DNA of 64,000 bases from Zingiber officinale (GCF_018446385.1 NC_056001.1:12270672-12334671); one strand, 5' to 3'. Shown: positions 47,858 to 59,995, counted from the first letter of the stretch. A program made the numbers and translations. The notes: generated by a model from the letters alone, not told the origin.

Positions 47858-48238
47858 ATGGACAGAGCGAACGACCACAAATTAATCAACTACATCGCCT
47901 TCATCTTCCTCACCTACAACTCCGGCGCCGCCATCTACCGCTCCATCCATGACCCCTCTGCCGTCGCCTTCGTCGCAACCTCCTACATCGACCTGCTGCT
48001 GCTCTTTTGGTGCCTGCACAAGTTCGAGACGGCGCCGGAGGAAAACAGGGGGTGGCTGAAAGCGGCTGTGTGGATCCTGGCCACGCTTCTCACCGTCATG
48101 TTCTCCGGTAAGGTGGCCGCCATCATGCCCTGGCCGGTAGCCCTGCTCGTCTACGGCATGGCGGCGGCGACGGCCGTCGGTGGCTTCTGGGCTTTCTTTC
48201 TTTACCGGAAGCCACAGCCCGTACCTCTTGATAATTAG
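47858..48238 (+). CDS. Small four-helix membrane protein of a plant-specific family (DUF6490-like)
   Basis: A single-exon gene of 126 residues. Four hydrophobic helices are visible at about 9-27, 36-53, 70-92 and 95-118. Motifs such as NYIAFIFLTYNSGAAIYRS, YIDLLLLFWCL and KAAVWILATLLTVMFSGKVAAIMPWP match, from memory, a plant family of unknown function that I think is DUF6490. Codon use is GC-rich against the AT-rich flanks, supporting a real host gene. It stands alone with its 3' flank before the gypsy element. The first ATG is used; upstream frames are closed. Confidence 0.78.
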   Translation: MDRANDHKLINYIAFIFLTYNSGAAIYRSIHDPSAVAFVATSYIDLLLLFWCLHKFETAPEENRGWLKAAVWILATLLTVMFSGKVAAIMPWPVALLVYGMAAATAVGGFWAFFLYRKPQPVPLDN

Positions 48239-48958
48239 CTTCGGTATATTTCGTATTAGCTATGTCTTATTTGATTTTATTTCAATATAAATTATAAAAA
48301 AGGGCATAAAATGCAACAAAAAAAAAGGAAAAAACAGGAACGGGTATAAATCTGGACAAAATGGTGTGCACTCGAAGATCGAGAAAGTGATTCGCATGAA
48401 CTCTGTTTGAATACAAGTGATCTCGAATTTTGTGGATGTAATATTAGTTTTGTAAATTATGAAATGGAGAGTTGTGCTTGTATACCATATTGGTCAGCTT
48501 TCCTCTGTTTTCGAATTGAGATAAAAGTCTATTTTACTATCTGTCTAAATTATATAGTAATAAATAGAGAAGTTAATAACTAGAGGGAGTTAATTTAATT
48601 TAGTTCTGCTCTCTTTTATATTTTTCTTTCGCTTGTAGATTAAAAATTCTATGTGTTAATTATATTATAAGCTCAACATATGAGAGAAACACACGCTACA
48701 AGTTAATCTAGTTTCTTTAGGGAAAAAAAATATTTATGATATCAAAATTGGTAATACTAAGCTCCTCAACTTAGTTTAAAAAAATATTTTTAAAAATACA
48801 TGACGTATGTTCCATAGGTATTGTTCTTATTATTTGTCTCGTAGTTGTTGTTGATAAGTCAGAGGAGCTGAAGAAAATAAATTATATGTTAAAGATTTTA
48901 TATTATAATGCATATATTATATCACTAATATGGTATGATTAAACATTAGTAATATATT
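48239..48958. other. Intergenic
   Basis: 3' region of the small membrane-protein gene and AT-rich DNA. No gene seen. Confidence 0.5.
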
Positions 48959-49836
48959 TGATCCTGTCTGAATCGTTGAACTAACGGACGCTGGGCACAT
49001 GGCGCTCTCCTAGTCGATGACGTAGGTCTCCTCCTGGTCGCACGAATCTCCGGCGAACCTGCACAGAAGTCGGGCCGGGGATCTAGTCTCCTCCTGGTCG
49101 CACGAATCTCCGGCGAACCTGTACAGAAGTCGGGCCGGGGAGATCCCCGACGACGACCCTCCGACGCTCAAGTCAGGCAAGGGGACAGATGAAAAAGGTG
49201 GCTGCAGGATGAAGACTGGCGTACCTCCGATGAAGAAATGAGAGGTCTTATATAGAGCACCCAAGGAACACCAAGCACCTACATCGGGAAGTCCACATAC
49301 CCTGGGCCATACCGCGGTATGGTCCTGTCAGGGGAGCATGTCTGAGGCCGCGGTACGGTCCTGTCAGGGGAGCATGTCTGAGGCCATACTCCTACAGTTT
49401 AGACCATTCCCCTGATGGGACGGTTAAACCTTTCTCCTCATGAATATAAATAATACCTAGCCATGGAGCATGTGGGCTTCTTCCTCCCGAGCCGAGAGCT
49501 CACCCGTCCGGCTGAAGCTCTTCTCCCGACCGAACATATGTGCCGGCCTGGCTTAGAAGACCTCTAGTGCTTGAACACCTTTTCCCCTGTTTCCCTGTGG
49601 AACGGCCAGGCGGTCTAATCGCTCAGCCTCTGCCTCCCTTCCCTGCCTCGGCCGGGCGTTCTTCCGCTCGGCCACTCGATTCCTTGCGTCGGAAACCCAA
49701 GCCCCTGGCCGGGTTATCTTTAGTTCCGCTCGGACCAGCCGGTCGGGCCAGGCCGTTACCCGATCGGCTTACCTTTGGATTAACCTTACCAAGGACCCTC
49801 CTTAAAGCGGGGCCCCCTCTTCTTAACACCGGATCA
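48959..49836 (-). repeat. LTR, left copy (3' LTR of the minus-strand element)
   Basis: TGATCC...GGATCA, 878 bp. It holds a 60-bp tandem duplication (49028-49087 and 49088-49147) that the other LTR lacks; apart from that the two are near identical. Confidence 0.92.
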
Positions 49837-49853
49837 CTTGCCTCCCCTTCAAG
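49837..49853 (-). other. Polypurine tract
   Basis: The minus strand reads CTTGAAGGGGAGGCAAG directly before the 3' LTR start TGATCC. Confidence 0.8.
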
Positions 49854-50207
49854 TCTAGCCGAAGGAGGCGCTTAAGTCCGACTGACTGGACTGTGTGTCC
49901 GAGCGGGTGCTCGTCGCCTTTTGTTTTAAAAGTATTCTACAGGCCGCTCGGTGTGTACGCCGAATTCAGCCGTTCGGCGCTTGCCTGTCCGAATCTCCTC
50001 GGGAACGGCGGCAATCCATTCCATTAAGGCTGCGCGTGCGTGGTATGGTGCACATTAAATGCGCCGAATCGCTCAGCGCCACGCGTCGACCATTGCGTGG
50101 TGGCGGCGTTACTTATGATGGGACGCCATCGTTTGAAATGGACGGCCCGATGGCGTCCTTGTTTCTCGTGACCTGGATCGGACGGCGGAGGCCGCCCGGC
50201 CTCGGCC

Positions 50208-50215
50208 GTATAAAG
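50208..50215 (+). promoter_or_regulatory. TATA box of the antisense ORF region
   Basis: cgtataaagcc lies about 250 bp upstream of the ATG at 50456 in a GC-rich setting, outside the LTR. It is matched in position by the box near 2424 in the other gypsy element. Confidence 0.5.
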
Positions 50216-50455
50216 CCTCAGTCCCCCTCCTCTGCCGCACGCTTGCTCGTGCTTTGTCCTTCTGCCTCTTCTGCTGCTGCGGCCTCCGGCGATCCAGTTC
50301 CTGTTTTTCGACGGCTACCATCTCACCGGTGATCTTTTTCGCCCGTCTCCTTCTTAGTGAGCCTTCTTTCTTCGTTTACTAGGTCTTCCCTACTCATTTT
50401 GCCTCTCTTTCGTTCCCATTCCTTCGATTTCTTGCTGTCCTTTTGTCTTTCCGAG

Positions 50456-52530
50456 ATGGCGAGCTCTTCCGAACCCGCTACCAACGTTCACGGTCCATGG
50501 TATACGACCATGGAGAGTCGGTTTGATGAGGAGGACGCTCGGCGTCTTGTTAGGACGTACGGGATCCCGGACGACCATAAAATCGAGATACCCTCCCCGA
50601 CCGGTCGTCCTCATGAACCGCCGCCCGACACTATTTGCTTCTTCTGGGACCAGTTCCTGGGCGGCCTTAGGTTTCCCCCTCATCCCTTTATTTTATTAGC
50701 TTGCAACTACTTCCGTATTCCGCTCGGCCAGCTTGTGCCGAACTCCTTTAGGCTGCTGAGCGGGGTGATCATCCTCTTCAAACTGAACAATATTCCTCTG
50801 GACCCAGCAATCTTTCACTTCTTCTTCTATCCCAAACAGTCCGAGTTGGGTACTTTTATTTTTCAAACTAGAGTAGGTTTTGTTTTGTTCCAAGACATGC
50901 CGAGTTCCAACAAGCATTGGAAGGAGCACTTCTTCTATATGCGCCTTCCCGAGCGGCCTGCCTTCCGAACCCAATGGCAGACTGCCGTGCCGACTCAGCG
51001 GAGCTCAGAAGATATAGGAGCAGCCCAGCGTTCCTCCATGCAGCCAGCCGCTTATCCGGTCAGCGGTACAAGATTGACAAGTTGCTCCTCGAGGGCGTAT
51101 TGTATATCTTCGGTCTTTCTCCCGTCCGAGCTAGCCTTCCCTGCAGGATGTGTAAGCACCTTTTTCACTCTTTTTACCTTTTTATCTAACTGATTTAATT
51201 TTTTCTCCTGCAGCCGAAGTTATGTGGCGCGCGAAGGCTACTGAGAGCCTAAAACTGAGGGCTGTGGAAATTGAAGCGGCCACTAAAAAAGAGCTTGCCG
51301 CGCGGGGCCTTATCCCAGCGCGCCCGGCAGCCGAAGGAGAAGGGGGAGCGCAATCCGCTCCTGAGCTGGAGGTCACTCAGTCTGCCTCAGCGGAGGTAGA
51401 AGTAGACCCTGTCTCTTCAGCTCCGGCCGAGCTGAGTGTCCATCAGGCTGATGCCGCCACCCTAGATACTCGGCGGAAACGCCCAAGGGACTTTACCCCA
51501 CGGCCCACTCAGAAGGGCAAGGCTACCGCGCCCGTGGAGGTCCTCTCCCCGGACAGAACCCCGGTGCAGGTCGAAACATCAACGGCTTTTGAAGTAGAGC
51601 CCACTGACTCTCCTCGGAGGACTCGCCGTCGCCTACGACGCTTAGGTGAGATTTCCCCTATAGGCGAGTCCTCAGGCCAGGCTACCGCAACCGAGGAAGA
51701 GCTGGCCGACCGTCCGGCCCTCAAGATTACCCTCCGACTTCCCTCGGAGGAATACTTGTTGGCTGCTGACCAACCTTCGAGCCCTGTCCACGAGATAACT
51801 CTGAAGGGTCCGCTAGCCAAGATCTTCGAGGATGCCCAGGTTCGGGCAGCTCTCATGACTCCGAAGCAGCTCGGGGACAGTAATATGCAACAGGCGACCG
51901 GGGTAAATTCCTTATTCTCCTTAATATATCACTTTGTATCTTAACTCGTTATTTCTTATGCAGCGCTGGGCCGAGCAGATCGCTATCAGCCACCGGTTGG
52001 CTGAGCTAGAGGATCTCCTGGCGAAACTCCAAGCCACTGGAGGTCCTTCGGCCGAGAAGGAAAAGCAGGCTTTCGAGGCTGAGCAGAAGAAGGTCTCCGA
52101 TCTGACTGCGGAGATGGCTCGGCTCGAGGGCCAAGTCAAGAAGCGCGAAGCGGACGCCAAACGCGCTACTACCCGGAAGAAGCAAGTGATCGCTGATCTG
52201 GACAAGATGAAAATAGATGTCCGTGCGCTAGATCAGCGATCCAAGGATCTGGAGGCCCAGCTGAACGTCGAGCGGGAGGGCCGTTCGGCAGAACGCACAA
52301 AGGCTGAGGTGGACTTGAAGGCAGTCCAAGATTCCTTAACCGCTTCCCGGGCGGTACTCAAAAAATATAAGGAGGGAGAGCCGAGTCGCCTAGCAGCAGC
52401 GCGCCAAGAATACCTCCGCTCGGAGCGATTCGACGAAAAATTCGGTGGCAACGTCTCCTCAACTTTTGTCGAGGCGGTCAAGGTCACCATGGCGTACTTG
52501 AAGAAGGGGGGCACCTTCCTGCTGACCTGA
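50456..52530 (+). pseudogene. Antisense ORF region of the gypsy element (Transposase_28-like, coiled coil)
   Basis: Three open segments on the strand opposite to the LTR/gag direction. The first (from ATG 50456) has the 'putative gypsy type transposon' core, with DDHKIEIPSPTGRP, FFWDQFLGGLRFP and PNSFRLLSGVIILF. The second (about 51214-51905) is a Pro/Glu/Ala-rich linker with basic RRTRRRLRRL. The third (51961-52530) is a long coiled coil (AELEDLLAKL..., KKREADAKRATTRKK) ending in a SERFDEKFGG...FVEAVKVTMAYL motif. GT/AG-type borders lie between the segments, so it may be transcribed and spliced; that is inference. Function is unknown. The copy has a small number of breaks. Confidence 0.7.
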
Positions 52531-52977
52531 GAATTCCCCCTTCAGATCTGGCGGCTATGATTGACGATATCCCGGACGCCTTTTTTTAATTTTGAGGACC
52601 CGGAGTGAGGCGAGTTCTTCCAAGTACTTTCTGTATTTCATCCGCTCGGCGGATGTAAAATTTTTGTACGTGCCGTTCGGCATAATTGTGTTCCTTTGCT
52701 TCTATTTTTGTTTGCCCTTCATTGCCCTCTTCTGTCTGTTTGGTGCTTATTCGTAGAGTCAATTAAGCTCCACGTGTTTCCCACTAGACGACCGATCAGG
52801 TTAATCAATTGACTCGTTTTCCTCGAAATCGTTTAGCGCTTGGCTATACTGTTTGCATTCAGTGAATGCGAAGTATTGGCAAACCGATGGCCGATCGGAC
52901 TTAATCAATTTAGTACTTGCGAACGCTCGTTATTTGGCGTCCTTAGTTCCGTCCAGTAAGTTCACAGTCGCGGGTTC
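52531..52977. other. Spacer between antisense ORF and tandem array
   Basis: A former 3' flank of the antisense ORF, moderately GC-rich, with scattered ccgatcggac boxes. No ORF supported. Confidence 0.5.
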
Positions 52978-55900
52978 GACTCTCGATCTTTAACGACGGG
53001 GCTCGTCGGAGTGGGGTATTTATAGCCGGTCGGCGCGGCTCTTGATCTTTAACGACGGAGCTCGTCGGTCTTCCGCTCGGACGTTTATAGACGCCGGCTC
53101 GTCTCTCGATATTTAACGTGGAGCTCGACGGCGCGGATATTTATAGCCGGTCGGCGCGGCTCTCGATATTTAACGTCGGAGCTCGTCGGTCTTCCGCTCG
53201 GACGTTTATAGACGCCGGCTCGTCTCTCGATATTTAACGTCGGAGCTCGACGACGCGGATATTTATAGCCGGTCGGCGCGGCTCTAGATCTTTAACGTCG
53301 AAGCTCGACGGCGCGGGTATTTATAGCCGGTCGGCGCAGCTCTCGATCTTTAACGACGGAGCTCGTCGATCTTCCGCTCGGACGTTTATAGACGCCGGCT
53401 CGTCTCTCGATATTTAACGTCGGAGCTCGACGGCGCGGATATTTATAGCCGGTCGGCGCGGCTCTAGATCGTTAACGACGGAGCTCGTCGGTCTTCCGCT
53501 CGGACGTTTATAGACGCCGGCTCGTCTCTCGATATTTAACGTCGGAGCTCGACGGCGCGGATATTTATAGCTGGTCGGCGCGGCTCTAGATCTTTAACGT
53601 CGGAGCTCGACTGCGCGGGTATTTATAGCCGGTCGGCGCGGCTCTCGATCTTTAACGACGGAGCTCGTCGTTCTTCCGCTCGGACGTTTATAGACGCCGG
53701 CTCGTCTCTCGATATTTAACGTCGGAGCTCGACGGGACGGATATTTATAGCCGGTTGGCGCGGCTCTAGATCTTTAACGACGGAGCTCGTCGGTCTTCCG
53801 CTCGGACGTTTATAGACGCCGGCTCGTCTCTCGATATTTAACGTCGGAGCTCGACGGCGCGGATATTTATAGTCGGTCGGCGCGGCTCTAGATCTTTAAC
53901 GTCGGAGCTCGACGGCGCGGGTATTTATAGCCGGTCGGCGCGGCTCTCGATCTTTAACGACGGAGCTCGTCGGTCTTCCGCTCGGACGTTTATAGACGCC
54001 GGCTCGTCTCTCGATATTTAACGTCGGAGCTCGACGGCGCGGATATTTATAGCCGGTCGGCGCGGCTCTAGATCTTTAACGTCGGAGCTCATCGGTCTTC
54101 CGCTCGGACGTTTATAGACGCCGGCTCGTCTCTCGATATTTAACGTCGGAGCTCGACGACGCGGATATTTATAGCCGGTCGGCGCGGCTCTAGATCTTTA
54201 ACGTCGGAGCTCGACGGCGCGGATATTTATAGCCGGTCGGCGCGGCTATAGATCTTTAACGTCGGAGCTCGACGGCGCGGGTATTTATAGCCGGTCGGCG
54301 CGGCTCTCGATCTTTAACGACGGAGCTCATCGATCTTCCGCTCGGATGTTTATAGACGCCGGCTCGTCTCTCGATATTTAACGTCGGAGCTCGACGGCGC
54401 GGATATTTATAGCCGGTCGGCGCGGCTCTAGATCTTTAACGTCGGAGCTCGACGGCGCGGGTATTTATAGCCGGTCGGCGCGGCTCTCGATCTTTAACGA
54501 CGGAGCTCGTCGGTCTTCCGCTCGGACGTTTATAGACGCCGGCTCGTCTCTCGATATTTAACGTCGGAGCTCGACGGCGCGGATATTTATAGCCGGTAGG
54601 CGCGGCTCTCGCTATTTAACGTCGGAACTCGTCGGTCTTCCGCTCGGACGTTTATAGACGCCGGCTCGTCTCTCGATATTTAACGTCGGAGCTCGACGAC
54701 GCGGATATTTATAGCCGGTCGGCGCGGCTCTAGATCTTTAACGTCGGCGCGGGTATTTATAGCCGGTCGGCGCAGCTCTCGATCTTTAACGACGGAGCTC
54801 GTCGATCTTCCGCTCGGACGTTTATAGACGCCGGCTCGTCTCTCGATATTTAACGTCGGAGCTCGACGGCGCGGATATTTATAGCCGGTCGGCGCGGCTC
54901 TAGATCGTTAACGACGGAGCTCGTCGGTCTTCCGCTCGGACGTTTATAGACGCCGGCTCGTCTCTCGATATTTAACGTCGGAGCTCGACGACGCGGATAT
55001 TTATAGCCGGTCGGCGCGGCTCTAGATCTTTAACGTCGGAGCTCGACGGCGCGGGTATTTATAGCCGGTCGGCGCGGCTCTCGATCTTTAACGACGGAGC
55101 TCGTCGTTCTTCCGCTCGGACGTTTATAGACGCCGGCTCGTCTCTCGATATTTAACGTCGGAGCTCGACGGGACGGATATTTATAGCCGGTTGGCGCGGC
55201 TCGAAATCTTTAACGACGGAGCTCGTCGGTCTTCCGCTCGGACGTTTATAGACGCCGGCTCGTCTCTCGATATTTAACGTCGGAGCTCGACGGCGCGGAT
55301 ATTTATAGTCGGTCGGCGCGGCTCTAGATCTTTAACGTCGGAGCTCGACGGCACGGGTATTTATAGCCGGTCGGCGCGGCTCTCGATCTTTAACGACGGA
55401 GCTCGTCGGTCTTCCGCTCGGACGTTTATAGACGCCGGCTCGTCTCTCGATATTTAACGTCGGAGCTCGACGGCGCGGATATTTATAGCCGGTCGGCGCG
55501 GCTCTAGATCTTTAACGTCGGAGCTCATCGGTCTTCCGCTCGGACGTTTATAGACGCCGGCTCGTCTCTCGATATTTAACGTCGGAGCTCGACGACGCGG
55601 ATATTTATAGCCGGTCGGCGCGGCTCTAGATCTTTAACGTCGGAGCTCGACGGCGCGGATATTTATAGCCGGTCGGCGCGGCTATAGATCTTTAACGTCG
55701 GAGCTCGACGGCGCGGGTATTTATAGCCGGTCGGCGCGGCTCTCGATCTTTAACGACGGAGCTCATCGATCTTCCGCTCGGATGTTTATAGATGCCGGCT
55801 CGTCTCTCGATATTTAACGTCGGAGCTCGACGGCGCGGATATTTATAGCCGGTCGGCGCGGCTCTAGATCTTTAACGTCGGAGCTCGTCGGCGCGGGTAT

Positions 55901-58262
55901 TTATAGCCGGTCGGCGCGGCTCTCGATCTTTAACGACGGAGCTCGTCGGTCTTCCGCTCGGACGTTTATAGACGCCGGCTCGTCTCTCGATATTTAACGT
56001 CGGAGCTCGACGGCGCGGATATTTATAGCCGGTAGGCGCGGCTCTCGCTATTTAACGTCGGAACTCGTCGGTCTTCCGCTCGGACGTTTATAGACGCCGG
56101 CTCGTCTCTCGATATTTAACGTCTGAGCTCGACGGCACGGATATTTATAGCCGGTCGGCGCGGCTCTAGATCTTTAACGTCGGAGCTCGATGGCGCGGGT
56201 ATTTATAGCCGGTCGGCGCGGCTCTCGATCTTTAACGACGGAGCTCGTCGGTCTTCCGCTCGGACGTTTATAGACGCCGGCTCGTCTCTCGATATTTAAC
56301 GTCGGAGCTCGACGGCGCGGATATTTATAGCCGGTCGGCGCGGCTCTAGATCTTTAACGACGGAGCTCGTCGGTCTTCCGCTCGGACGTTTCTAGACGCC
56401 GGCTCATCTCTCGATATTTAACGTCGGAGCTCGACGGCGCGGATATTTATAGCCAGTCGGCGCGGCTCTAGATCTTTAACGTCGGAGCTCGACGGCGCGG
56501 GTATTTATAGCTGGTCGGCGCGACTCTCGATCTTTAACGACGGAGCTCGTCGGTCTTCCGCTCGGACGTTTATAGACGCCGGCTCGTCTCTCGATATTTA
56601 ACGTCGGAGCTCGACGGCACGGATATTTATAGTCGGTCGGCGCGACTCTAGATCTTTAACGACGGAGCTCGTCGGTCTTCCGCTCGGACGTTTATACACG
56701 CCGGCTCGTCTCTCGATATTTAACGTCGGAGCTCGACGGCGCGGATATTTATAGTCGGTCGGCGCGGCTCTAGATCTTTAACGTTGGAGCTCGACAGCGC
56801 GGGTATTTATAGTCGGTCGGCGCGGCTCTCGATCTTTAACGACGGAGCTCGTCGGTCTTCCGCTCGGACGTTTATAGACGCCGGCTCGTCTCTCGATATT
56901 TAACGTCGGAGTTCGACGGTGCGGATATTTATAGCATGTCGGCACGGCTCTAGATCTTTAACGTCGGAGCTCGACGGCGCGGGTATTTATAGCCGGTCGG
57001 CGCGGCTCTCGATCTTTAACGACGGAGCTCGTCGATCTTCCGCTCGGACGTTTATAGACGCCGGCTCGTCTCTCGATATTTAACGTCGGAGCTCGACGGC
57101 ACGGATATTTATAGCCGGTCGGCGCGGCTCTAGATCTTTAACGTCGGAGCTCGACGGCGCGGGTATTTATAGCCGGTCGGCGCGACTCTCGATCTTTAAC
57201 GACGGAACTCGTCGGTCTTCCGCTCGGACGTTTATAGACGCCAGCTCGTCTCTCGATATTTAACGTCGGAGCTCGACGGCATGGATATTTATAGCCGGTC
57301 GGCGCGGCTCTCGATCTTTAACGACGGAGCTCGTCGGTCTTCCGCTCGGACGTTTATAGACGACGGCTCGTCTCTCGATATTTAACGTCGGAGCTCGACG
57401 GCGCGGATATTTATAGCCTGTCGGCGTGGCTCTAGATCTTTAACGTCGGAGCTCGACGGCGCGGATATTTATAGCCGGTTGGCGCGGCTCTAGATCTTTA
57501 ACGTCGGAGCCCGATGGCGCGGGTATTTATAGCCGGTCGGCGCGGCTCTCGATCTTTAACGACGGAGCTCGTCGGTCTTCCGCTCGGACGTTTATAGACG
57601 CCGGCTCGTCTCTCGATATTTAACGTCGGAGCTCGATGGCGCGGATATTTATAGCCGGTCGGCGCGGCTCTAGATCTTTAACGTCGGAGCTCGACGGCGC
57701 GGGTATTTATAGCTGGTCGGCGCGGCTCTCGATCTTTAACGACGGAGCTCTTCAGTCTTCCGCTCGGACGTTTATAGACGCCGGCTCGTCTCTCGATATT
57801 TAACGTCGGAGCTCGACGGCGCGGATATTTATAGCCGGTCGGCGCAGCTCTAGATCTTTAACGTCGGAGCTCGACGGCGCGAGTATTTATAACCGGTCGG
57901 CGCGGCTCTAGATCTTTAACGACGGAGTTCATCGGTCTTCCGCTCGGACGTTTATAGACGCCGGCTCGTCTCTCGATATTTAACGTCGGAGCTCGACGGC
58001 GCGGATATTTATAGCCGGTCGGCGCGGGTATTTATAGCCGGTCGGCGCGGCTCTCGATCTTTAACGACGGAGCTCTTCGGTCTTCCGCTCGAACGTTTAT
58101 AGACGTCGGCTCGTCTCTCGATATTTAACGTCGTAGCTCGACGGCGCGGATATTTATAGTCGGTCGGCGCGGCTCTAGATCTTTAACGTCGGAGCTCGAC
58201 GGCGCGGGTATTTATAGCCGGTCGGCGCGGCTCTCGATATTTAACGACGGAGCTCGTCGGCC
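52978..58262. repeat. 5.3-kb tandem array of 58- and 64-bp monomers with higher-order structure
   Basis: Three monomer types: two of 58 bp (starting ctctcgatattt or ctctagatcttt and ending tatttatagccggtcggcgcgg) and one of 64 bp (ctctcgatcttt...cgctcggacgtttatagacgccggctcgt). They combine as 58+58+64 = 180 bp or 58+64 = 122 bp blocks. A larger block of 1436 bp is duplicated: the rare variant ctctagatcgttaac is at 53462 and 54898, and ggtaggcgcgg is at 54595 and 56031. Nearly every monomer has CTATAAA on the minus strand. By length there are close to 90 monomers. Confidence 0.95.
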
Positions 58263-58378
58263 TTTTAAGGCTAACTCCTTACCAGGCCGAGCGACCTTGG
58301 CCTTCGTATCATATCCCGCGCTCGAACAATATTTATGCCCGGCCGAACAGGACGGGTCATTCGCTTACGAGTTTAAAT

Positions 58379-58549
58379 ATATAACCCTCCCGGCCGATCG
58401 GCTCGGGGGCCTTCGCTCTCGAGCTCCCAGCTCGGATATAACCCTCCCGGCCGATCGGCTCGGGGGCCTTCGCTCTCGAGCTCCCAGCTCGGATATAAAC
58501 CTCCCGGCCGATCGGCTCGGGGGCCTTCGCTCTCCGAGCGCTTGGCTCG
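58379..58549. repeat. 57-bp triplicate
   Basis: Three adjacent copies (starts at 58379, 58436, 58493) of a block containing ccggccgatcggctcggggg. They give a false repeated reading frame. Confidence 0.9.
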
Positions 58550-58836
58550 GATAATTTACCTCCAGCCGAACGGCTCGGGGCCTTCTTTATTGAGTCGGTG
58601 GCTCGGATCTTATACACCATGAAAATAGGCCGCTCGGCCGATAATGCCAATTGCGTTTTTTAACATTTTGCTTCCTACATTTCGAATATACAGCCAAACA
58701 GAAAATACACAGCATACTTTATATTGGCGCACCTTTCACCCTGCCCTGGAAAGGCTGGAGATAATGTGCGCTTCATGGTTGGTCCAAATCCCAATCCATC
58801 TTCATCCGCTCGACGGCCCGTCCACCGATCTTCCTC

Positions 58837-59127
58837 CTATGTGGTCAATTCATCGCTTGACATCAAACTCCCGCTCTTGAGGTTCCCGAAGAGGGGTTTG
58901 CTATAAGTTGAATTTGGGAGACGAAGTATCTGCTTTTGAGGGAAATGGGACTGTGGCAGTCGATGCTTCCGCTCGGCCCTCGGAGGCTGATGCCGCTTGT
59001 TGCTCAGCCGCTCGGCTTGCGCATTCTCTTTCCGTTGCTTCATGAGCTTAGCTGCTCTTGCCTTGATTAGAGCGTCGGGCTCCTTCGTGGAGAGCATTCT
59101 CGTGTGCGGTCGTCCAGCCTCGTCCAT
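58837..59127 (-). pseudogene. Gag N-terminal stub
   Basis: A minus-strand frame of 97 codons starts MDEAGRPHTRMLSTKEPDA just inside the primer binding site, at the same place and with similar composition as gag in the first gypsy element (4791). It ends before any gag core or zinc knuckle. It may be kept for packaging or as RNA structure; that is inference. Confidence 0.65.
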
Positions 59128-59152
59128 TGTTTCCGATCGGATGCAGGAGCGT

Positions 59153-59170
59153 TCCCACAGACGGCGCCAA
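59153..59170 (-). other. Primer binding site
   Basis: The minus strand reads TGGCGCCGTCTGTGGG two bases inside the LTR, identical in its core to the site at 4823-4840. Confidence 0.85.
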
Positions 59171-59172
59171 AT

Positions 59173-59995
59173 TGATCCTATCCGAATCACTGAACCAACG
59201 GACGCTGGGCACATGGCGCTCTCCTAGTCGATGACGTAGGTCTCCTCCTGGTCGCACGAATCTCCGGCGAACCTGCAAAGAAGTCGGGCCGGGGAGATCC
59301 CCGGCGATGACCCTCCGACGCTCAAGTCAGGCAAGGGGACAGATGAAGAAGGTGGCTGCAGGATGAAGACTGGCGTACCTCCGATGAAGAAATGAGAGGT
59401 CTTATATAGAGCACCCAAGGAACACCAAGCACCTACATCGGGAAGTCCACATACCCTGGGCCATACCGCGGTATGGTCCTGTCAGGGGAGCATGTCTGAG
59501 GCCGCGGTACGGTCCTGTCACGGGAGCATGTCTGAGGCCATACTCCTACAGTTTAGACCATTCCCCTGATGGGACGGTTAAACCTTTCTCCTCATGAATA
59601 TAAATAATACCTAGCCATGGAGCATGTGGGCTTCTTCCTCCCGAGCCGAGAGCTCACCCGCCCGGCTGAAGCTCTTCTCCCGACCGGACATATGTGCCGA
59701 CCTGGCTTAGAAGACCTCTAGTGCTTGAACACCTTTTCCCCTGTTTCCTTGTGGAACGGCCAGGCGGTCTAATCGCTCAGCCTCTGCCTCCCTTCCCTGC
59801 CTCGGCCGGGCGGTTCTTCCGCTCGGCCACTCGATTCCTTGCGTCAGAAACCCAAGCCCCTGGCCGGGTTATCTTTAGTTCTGCTCGGACCAGCCGGTCG
59901 GGTCAACCAGGCCGTTACCCGATCGGCTTACCTTTGGATTAACCTTACCAAGGACCCTCCTTAAAGTGGGGCCCCCTCTTCTTAACACCGGATCA
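59173..59995 (-). repeat. LTR, right copy (5' LTR of the minus-strand element)
   Basis: TGATCC...GGATCA, 823 bp, about 98% identical by eye to the left copy apart from the 60-bp duplication present only on the left. Confidence 0.92.

Larger units (their letters stand above)
48959..59995 (-). mobile_element. Ty3/gypsy element of Tat/Retand type, non-autonomous, both LTRs present
   Basis: On the minus strand the order is LTR (59995-59173), primer binding site, gag N-terminal stub, a 57-bp triplicate, a 5.3-kb tandem array, an antisense ORF region (plus strand 50456-52530), a polypurine tract and the second LTR (49836-48959). No protease or polymerase is present, so it depends on a partner element. 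The LTRs look about 98% alike by eye, so it is young on a plant scale. No 5-bp target duplication is seen (ATATT left, CTTAA right). The antisense ORF has a small number of breaks. Confidence 0.88.

Noticed and set aside
52978-58262. CRISPR-like regular repeats
   Set aside because: There are no unique spacers; monomers are contiguous variants of one another inside an LTR element of a plant genome.
58297-58650. Repeated LPADRLGGLRS open frame and its mirror
   Set aside because: It is the translation of the 57-bp triplicate and has no domain.
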